A stretch of DNA of 64,000 bases, from contig JAPEIS010000001.1 of assembly GCA_029531795.1 (NCBI GenBank), forward strand, positions 6,572,001 to 6,636,000. Reading direction: 5' to 3'. The stretch comes from Sclerotinia nivalis (taxonomy: Eukaryota; Ascomycota; Leotiomycetes; Helotiales; Sclerotiniaceae). The notes under the pieces were generated by a model. It was not told where the DNA came from. It ran no database searches and saw nothing but the letters and a program-made list of their open reading frames with translations. How positions within the stretch are numbered: position 1 is the stretch's first letter; each line of letters opens with the position of its first letter. The translations under genes were made by a program, and so were the position numbers. Below, in pieces: positions 58,377 to 64,000 of this stretch.

Positions 58377-60158
58377 GATGGTGATGGCTATGGTTATGGT
58401 TACGATGATATGGCGTCTACATGCTTTTCTTGTTATTTCGGGACACGGTCATAAGGCATGGATGTTAACTGGTTGATGGTAGCGCTCATCTCACCTTAGC
58501 TCATCTCATGATATATGCAAAGACTCAGGGTTTCATACTTTTACAAGCGGGATTTTTTCTTGTGCGAATTTTGACCAAATGAAAATTTAAATGCCAAGTT
58601 TGTGACGGGCCAAGTGTCTCGTTATAGTCATTCTATCATCAACAAATATCTTAAACGAAGCTGGATTTGATAATTTCATCTCTATCTATTATCTCAATAG
58701 TATTGCCGAGATACTCACATTTCCCAACATCAAAAAAGTTGTATTGAGATATTATATTATGTTTATTATCTGAAGTTTGAGGAGATTGTTTATTATTTCG
58801 GTGAAAATGCGTGGATGAAGGAGGGAGGGGGCCATTTCACCGGATAGTTTTCCAGCTTTCCAAGCTCGTGATAATGTTCATTTCTAGCGGAAATATTTTC
58901 ATTTTATTATCGATCCGAGTGGGAAGGTTGATGTGCTTATCATGGCTTTTAGCAAATTTGTGCAGGAGTACCTTTATAGTGAATCATCATTTACTTGATC
59001 TGCTTATCGAGAATCTGCATTGCAGCTCCGTCCTCACACGCGCCGCCCCGAAAGAATCACCAATTCGATCTCAAGGGTAAGGAAGAAGTGGAGTAAAGAA
59101 TGCCGTATCTCAAATGATTTATTCGCACCTGGAAGTATAAAGAACCTTCGTTTGGAGGGTTCGCAGGACAATCTTCATGCACTATCCAATACCCACCATT
59201 GTAACAAGGAGAACTTGGCTGCTGATATCGCTGAGCTCGTGATTGGTTTCAGGTAAACATCTAATCTTCTATGATTGAAGTCAAAATTCGCGGTTCGTGA
59301 ATAATTGTTGTTAGATTTTTCGCATTATTATTATTAATTGATATCACTACCTCCCATCGCCGAACTTGCTCGTCATAGAAATCGTAGGATATGCTTATGC
59401 GATGGTGTGTTGAATTCAAGAGAATTGTGTACTGCGGGCGCAGAATATGGTTGATGTAAGTCCTAGGGTATTGATTTGGATGAGTTTTATTATGTGTTAT
59501 TACTTATGTGAACGGAAAGAGGGTGCTGTTATACTAACGCTTCGCTTTTGAAGTATCTTCCCGCTCGCTTCTCAGGGTTCCTCGTCCGCCTTCACCCTCC
59601 TACACAATAAGCTTTATGAGAACCTTGACGGTTGCGAGGTGTAGCTGCTGAGCTATCAGGTGTGTCAATGTAGATAAACATATATAAATACTTGGCTTCA
59701 AGCTCAGGGATGAAGTCACCAAACGTCTCTTCGTTTCTATCCCAGCCCTCCCTAGAGGGTCTGATGTTCTTTCTGCTCTGAAAATCAGACATGTTTCGAG
59801 GAATGTGCGCGGTAGGTAAAGATTCTTCTTCTTGGGAAAGGCTTGATATATTTCAAGCATGTTGTCAATGTTGTTGGATTAGCGTTGCTGTTAATGTAAT
59901 ATTTACAGTACTGCTGATAATTGTTGTCTGAAAAGTCATTCTTGCCGGTTGAGACTACCTTAGTTTCAATCACATCTGCATGCAGCTTTTGACTTATTGC
60001 TCACATTTGACCTATTTTTCTTTTTCAAACATGATGAACTTCAGTGAATTCTACAATCACCCAAGCGGGAACCTCGGCAGCATCGTTACTCATATGTATT
60101 CTACAAAATTATGGTTGTACCATCTGTGGTCATGATTCGCAGTTTGCTAATACGATGC
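58377..60158. other. Intergenic region, no gene supported
   Basis: It lies between convergent P450 (+) and esterase (-) genes. Open frames at 59020..59256 (+) and 59592..59973 (-) have no recognisable motif. I could not extend them by splicing. Confidence 0.5.
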
Positions 60159-62134
60159 TTATATATGAAGTGTGTTTGCTAAACTGTTGATATATGCGCA
60201 CCGTTGGAACAGCTTCTCTTGCTCAATCAGTTTTTTCCTTTCATTTTCCCTAGCCAAACCCATTGATCCAAAAGTGTCTGCATCTGACAAGACTTGCTGC
60301 ATGTTTCCAACCTTCTCACTTTTCTTAATCCTCTTATCATCTGTTTCGTCCTTCAAAATAGCAGATCCTGTACCGTGAGGCCCTCCGATGACTTGTATCT
60401 TAACATTCTTGAGTCTTTCATCATTCCCAACCTCATAATACGATTCCGGCCATTCGTCGAATTGTTTTTGTGATGGAGATTCACCGATTGGTTTCCCAGT
60501 ATAAGCAAAGTTGATAAGACTCCTGGCCATCATCTCCGATAATCCTTGATCTTCTTCTGTAAGTTGACCTTCAGGAAATACACCATTGAATAAATAGTTG
60601 TTGTCGGATCCATGAGAAATTTTGACATAAGGCATTCCGGCGCCTTTCCACAGTGGAGTTAAAGCACTCTGGTTCAGATCATAAAGCCTGACCCCCGTGA
60701 AAGTAGTGTCTATCGTCTTTTGTGTATGTTTAACCATATGGTATCCAAAATCAATCGAGGAACAGGTGAAAAGTATATCTCTCAAGATGCGTGAAACTCG
60801 AAAATAGTGAACTAAAATGTCGGGATCCGTGGGGCTATTTTGTGATGTATAATTGTCTAGTTCTTCAAAATCTGAAGCCGAGTACAGATGAAATAGTTCG
60901 GCATATTCCTCTGGAGTCATGGCATGCACGAACGATTTAATGGAAGCAACCATATCTTCCTCGGTTTGGATGAGATGTCCAGGACCAACATTCATTGCAC
61001 CATCATCTTGAGTCCATCCAAATATCATACGAATACCTAGACCGAATTAGAATATTTAGTTGTGTGGCAATTGCTGAGAAGATTGCAACTCACCTTCTGC
61101 AAAACTGCCCTCGCGCATCATCTTTGAGTGACGCTCAGGTAAAAAGTCATCATCTACCGAAGGAATAAAAGTAAAGAGACCGGATGGAGGATGATTCGAT
61201 ATGGAATATTCCATTGCAGAATCAATGAGTTTTTGCATAGGAACATCCCGCAAGCACGAAAGCATCTCCGATCCTATGAGTCCTCCACAGCCAACTTTAT
61301 CTGCCACTACTTTGGTATGATATTCAGTTGCATCGCTGGTGATATTTAGAAATGTGCCAGGTGGACCAGACATCACCCATGCTTGTTGGAAAGGTACACC
61401 TTTCTTGCCACCATATGCCATGGTTTGAAGTGAAATCATGGTACCTCCAGCACTCAAACCATATGCTGTGATACGGCTTGAATCACCGCCAAATTCGTGG
61501 ATATGATCTCTAACCCATTCAAAAGCCGCACGTTGATCTCGCATACCAAGATTGAGAGGCTTCTCATCCTTTAATATAGGTAGACGTGCGAAACCGAAAA
61601 TGCTGAGACGGGAATTTAGAGCCACAAAGATTATTGGTTTACCGTCGGCGATAGTGAGATTAGGTTTTCGGGAGAAATATGTTCATCGTGATTGGAACCT
61701 TTAATCGCTCCACCTTCGGCATTGTATACAACAACCGGAAGATTGCTTTTTGAGTTTAGATCTAATCCACTGGGTCGGGTGATATGGAGGTGCAAGCAAT
61801 CTTCACTAATTTCTTCAACCGGAGAAAAGAAAGGTGGCATAGGGTCTTTGATTTGGGGACATGCTGGCCCAGGTAGAGAAGCATCGATGATGGTACCAGC
61901 AGGGGGCGTAAAAGGTTTTGGAGGAACAAAACGGTTAGGCCCGGATGTATCAGCGGCGTATTTAACATTATGAAAGTGCTCAATTTCGTTTGAGAGGATC
62001 CCTCGGTAAGTCACTTCGGATTTTGAGAAAATGACTTCAGGGGCAGGCGAGGCGGTCGCGGTGGAGGTAATTGAGACGATGCCTGCGACGAGAAAGGCGG
62101 GGGAACGCCAGAGAAGTTGCGATAGTTGGTACAT
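60159..62134 (-). pseudogene. Type-B carboxylesterase with a frameshift and altered oxyanion hole
   Basis: The N-terminal part runs from 62134 (MYQLSQLLWRSPAFLVAG, signal-like) to about 61650, a second part from there to 61094, and after an intron (61037..61093) a last exon to 60159. Family landmarks are EDCLHLHITRP, LNLGMRDQRAAFEWVRDHIH, FGGDSSRITAYGLSAGGT (nucleophile Ser in GLSAG), GWTQDDGAM and ISHGSDNNYLFNG (catalytic His). Between ISPEN and the GKPIIFVALNSRL block the frame shifts by one base, and no GT..AG intron can absorb it. The oxyanion-hole motif, usually W-x-HGGG, reads VVVYNAEGGAI. Either this is a decaying gene, or an assembly error hides a divergent but active enzyme. Fungal relatives are secreted lipases/esterases of about 550-600 residues. 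Confidence 0.7.
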
Positions 62135-63774
62135 GATGATGCAGATAAAGAAAAGATGTATGTCTCGAGAGGTTGGGGAGGTGCGATATAACGATGGATG
62201 CAGCACATTCTTCGGTAATGTGCAACAGTTGCAATCCAACGCTCAAGCAACATCCCACCAACAATTAATTCAATATTTCCACTTTCCTGCATTTTCTCCC
62301 ATTTGTGCTCATGCTTTGTGATATCATAATTGCCTGTCTTCATGGAATGCAACAAGTGCTTACGCGTTACATGTATGATAAGGAATTCACTGATAGTGAC
62401 CATTCTTTTCAATCCCATTGACTTATTGAGGGAAGAGCAAAGGGGAATTTATGATGTTATGATTTTCGTCATGGGTTTCTTCGTTTGATAAACTATTTCG
62501 GCTGAGATATAAGACTGTTCGTGTTCAGACCCCTGCTCGGTGCATAGCTGTATCTTCAAAGGCATGTTTGTGCTTTACGCCTGTAGTAGTCGGATTGTTT
62601 GATGTGCTCAAAAGTCAAAGTGAAAAGAAATTTATATAGTGATCAACCACAAAGTCCATAGGGGTAGAAGTAGTTGAGGTCCGGACCCTGATCCTATGAT
62701 CTCTCTCTTCTGCCAAATCCACATACCTAGCCCCATGATCCATCCCAGATCATTGAATAAAACAGAACACATACCATAATCGAAAGAAAGTAAAAGAGCC
62801 CATATAAGGGAGATCAAGCTATTTTCTTTCGAACTCTAATCAGAATCAAGTCCGAAAGAGAAACAACCCTATTTTTAAGAATGAGACAAGTTCTAAAGTT
62901 GGTATTACTGACATATCAACCTAAAGATTCTTGGAACACTTCCATTGAGCGAAGCAAGAACTTGCTTAAAAAAGAGAATTGGAATTCAATGAAAATCACA
63001 TATTGTTTCATCACCAACAAGAAATAATGATTCGATGAGACCAGATTAGATCAGATCAGATCAGATCCAATATAATTCAATACAAACGCCTCAAATGCCT
63101 CCAAAACTACTATGTGAAGGACCCTTCAATCCCCGCTTCCATCATTTTAACCGCAAAAATCATTAAAACAAGTTCCCCACGCCTTCATGATACTCATAGT
63201 CCGGCCAGTACTAACTTTAACGTTCAAGAATCAGAAATCATAAACAACTTAAAAGTTGACAAAAAGCAGAATCAAATTTTTGACAGTAGCAATAATCAAA
63301 ATTATTGTCATCATGGCTTCTCCAAACGTTGTTGCCATTATTTGGTGCCTTGCCGGTTACACACCTTGAATATTCATTTTGAGGATACATCGTGAACGAC
63401 TTACCTACTAAAAGGATGGTTTGTCTCAAGGCAGAAAAGGTACACGCGAAGCCACACTCCACGGACCATGAAAACTGGAACTTACTTCTATACAATAAAG
63501 AGTGAACAGCGGAGATAGACTACTGGTGAGGGGTGGAATTTCCAGATTCACTTCCTTTGAGCATCACCACCGCGGCATATTACGTTGCGCTTGATGGCCA
63601 GATCATCTGGATCAACCAAGTGTCAAAATATGGTAAAATATCACAGTTCGTTCAAACTTTCAAGGCTTCAAAAACCTGGCATGAAAATCATAATATTTAT
63701 CTTGCAACAGTTGTCTAATCCAATTTGATATCATGTTTCAGCGCCTCGCAACTATGCAATCAGAATGCAGCCCC
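62135..63774. other. Intergenic region, no gene seen
   Basis: It lies upstream of the esterase and downstream of the aminotransferase. It contains a short AGATC repeat (63045..63067). Open frames are short and motif-free. Confidence 0.55.
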
Positions 63775-64000
63775 TTACTCAACGCCGAAGCTATTTCTAA
63801 CAGCTACGCCAAATCTCTCAATAGCCTCTGTCATCTTTTCTTCCGATGCAGCAGCGAATGTGGCGCGGAAAAACATATCTACTGGTACAAAGCCACTCTT
63901 TTCAGCTGTGAACCAGCTACCTGGACAAATGAGAACACCTTGGTCGATACCGGCGAGGAAAATTTCTTGTTCGATATCTCCAATTGGCTTGGTTTTGGCA
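63775..64000 (-). CDS. ARO8: Aromatic aminotransferase (ARO8-like), C-terminal end only
   Basis: The final 74 residues are in the window, and the rest lies beyond 64000. The frame shows LAGIDQGVLICPGSWFTAE, then DMFFRATFAAASEEKMTEAI and ERFGVAVRNSFGVE before TAA. This is the C-terminal small domain of fungal class I PLP aminotransferases of the ARO8/ARO9 group, with the substrate-carboxylate Arg in FRATFA. They interconvert aromatic amino acids and their 2-oxo acids. Start, introns and Lys-PLP motif cannot be seen. ARO8 versus a close paralogue is not settled by this end alone. Confidence 0.82.
   Translation of the reverse strand, partial: AKTKPIGDIEQEIFLAGIDQGVLICPGSWFTAEKSGFVPVDMFFRATFAAASEEKMTEAIERFGVAVRNSFGVE

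Noticed and set aside
58811..59973. Short ORFs between P450 and esterase
   Set aside because: No motif, no consistent splice structure, and opposite strands overlap; probably chance frames.

Overview
The window is fungal nuclear DNA. Almost every gene is split by short introns (about 50-115 nt) with GT..AG ends. The gene set (septate-fungus CRH enzyme, GH20, CYP52-like P450, AflY-family oxidase, TPO-type MFS pump, PRP45, NAB2, HEM14) is that of a filamentous ascomycete. The transposon types and their decay would suit a Leotiomycete of the Sclerotiniaceae type, but that lineage is inference.

Bases 1 to about 15190 form an AT-rich, gene-free block of nested retroelements decayed by C-to-T and G-to-A change, with TGG to TGA/TAG stops as in RIP. 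From inside outward: a Tad-like LINE lies on the minus strand. A Ty3/Gypsy LTR element (8271..14941) sits inside it, with two 478-bp LTRs and the 5-bp target duplication CAGGC. A Copia-type remnant abuts the LINE at 5597/5598. A low-complexity expansion of about 1 kb splits the LINE reverse transcriptase. The Gypsy element carries an antisense ORF, still open, between pol and its 3' LTR.

Bases 15190 to 64000 are ordinary gene-bearing DNA. In order: AflY/questin-oxidase-like gene (+), TPO-type MFS transporter (+), TIM22 (-), membrane-anchored GH16 glucanase (-), PRP45/SNW splicing factor (-), p24 cargo receptor (-), UBP15/USP7-like deubiquitinase (-), SFH5 (-), GPI-anchored CRH-type GH16 (+), a dienelactone hydrolase pseudogene (-), a RING-H2 protein (+), a catechol O-methyltransferase pseudogene (-), HEM14 (-), NAB2 (-), GH20 hexosaminidase (+), a CYP52-like P450 (+), a carboxylesterase with a frameshift (-) and the 3' end of an ARO8-like aminotransferase (-). 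For thirteen genes I worked out complete exon sets whose summed lengths are multiples of three.

Most genes are housekeeping and functionally unrelated neighbours. Three groupings may mean something. The oxidase and MFS pair beside the transposon block could be the edge of a secondary-metabolite locus. Three cell-wall carbohydrate enzymes (two GH16, one GH20) lie in the window. Two aromatic-metabolism genes (DLH, COMT) have both decayed on either side of the intact RING gene. I found no CRISPR, rRNA or convincing intact tRNA gene, and no clear new multi-gene system. The most unusual item is the antisense ORF inside the Gypsy element.
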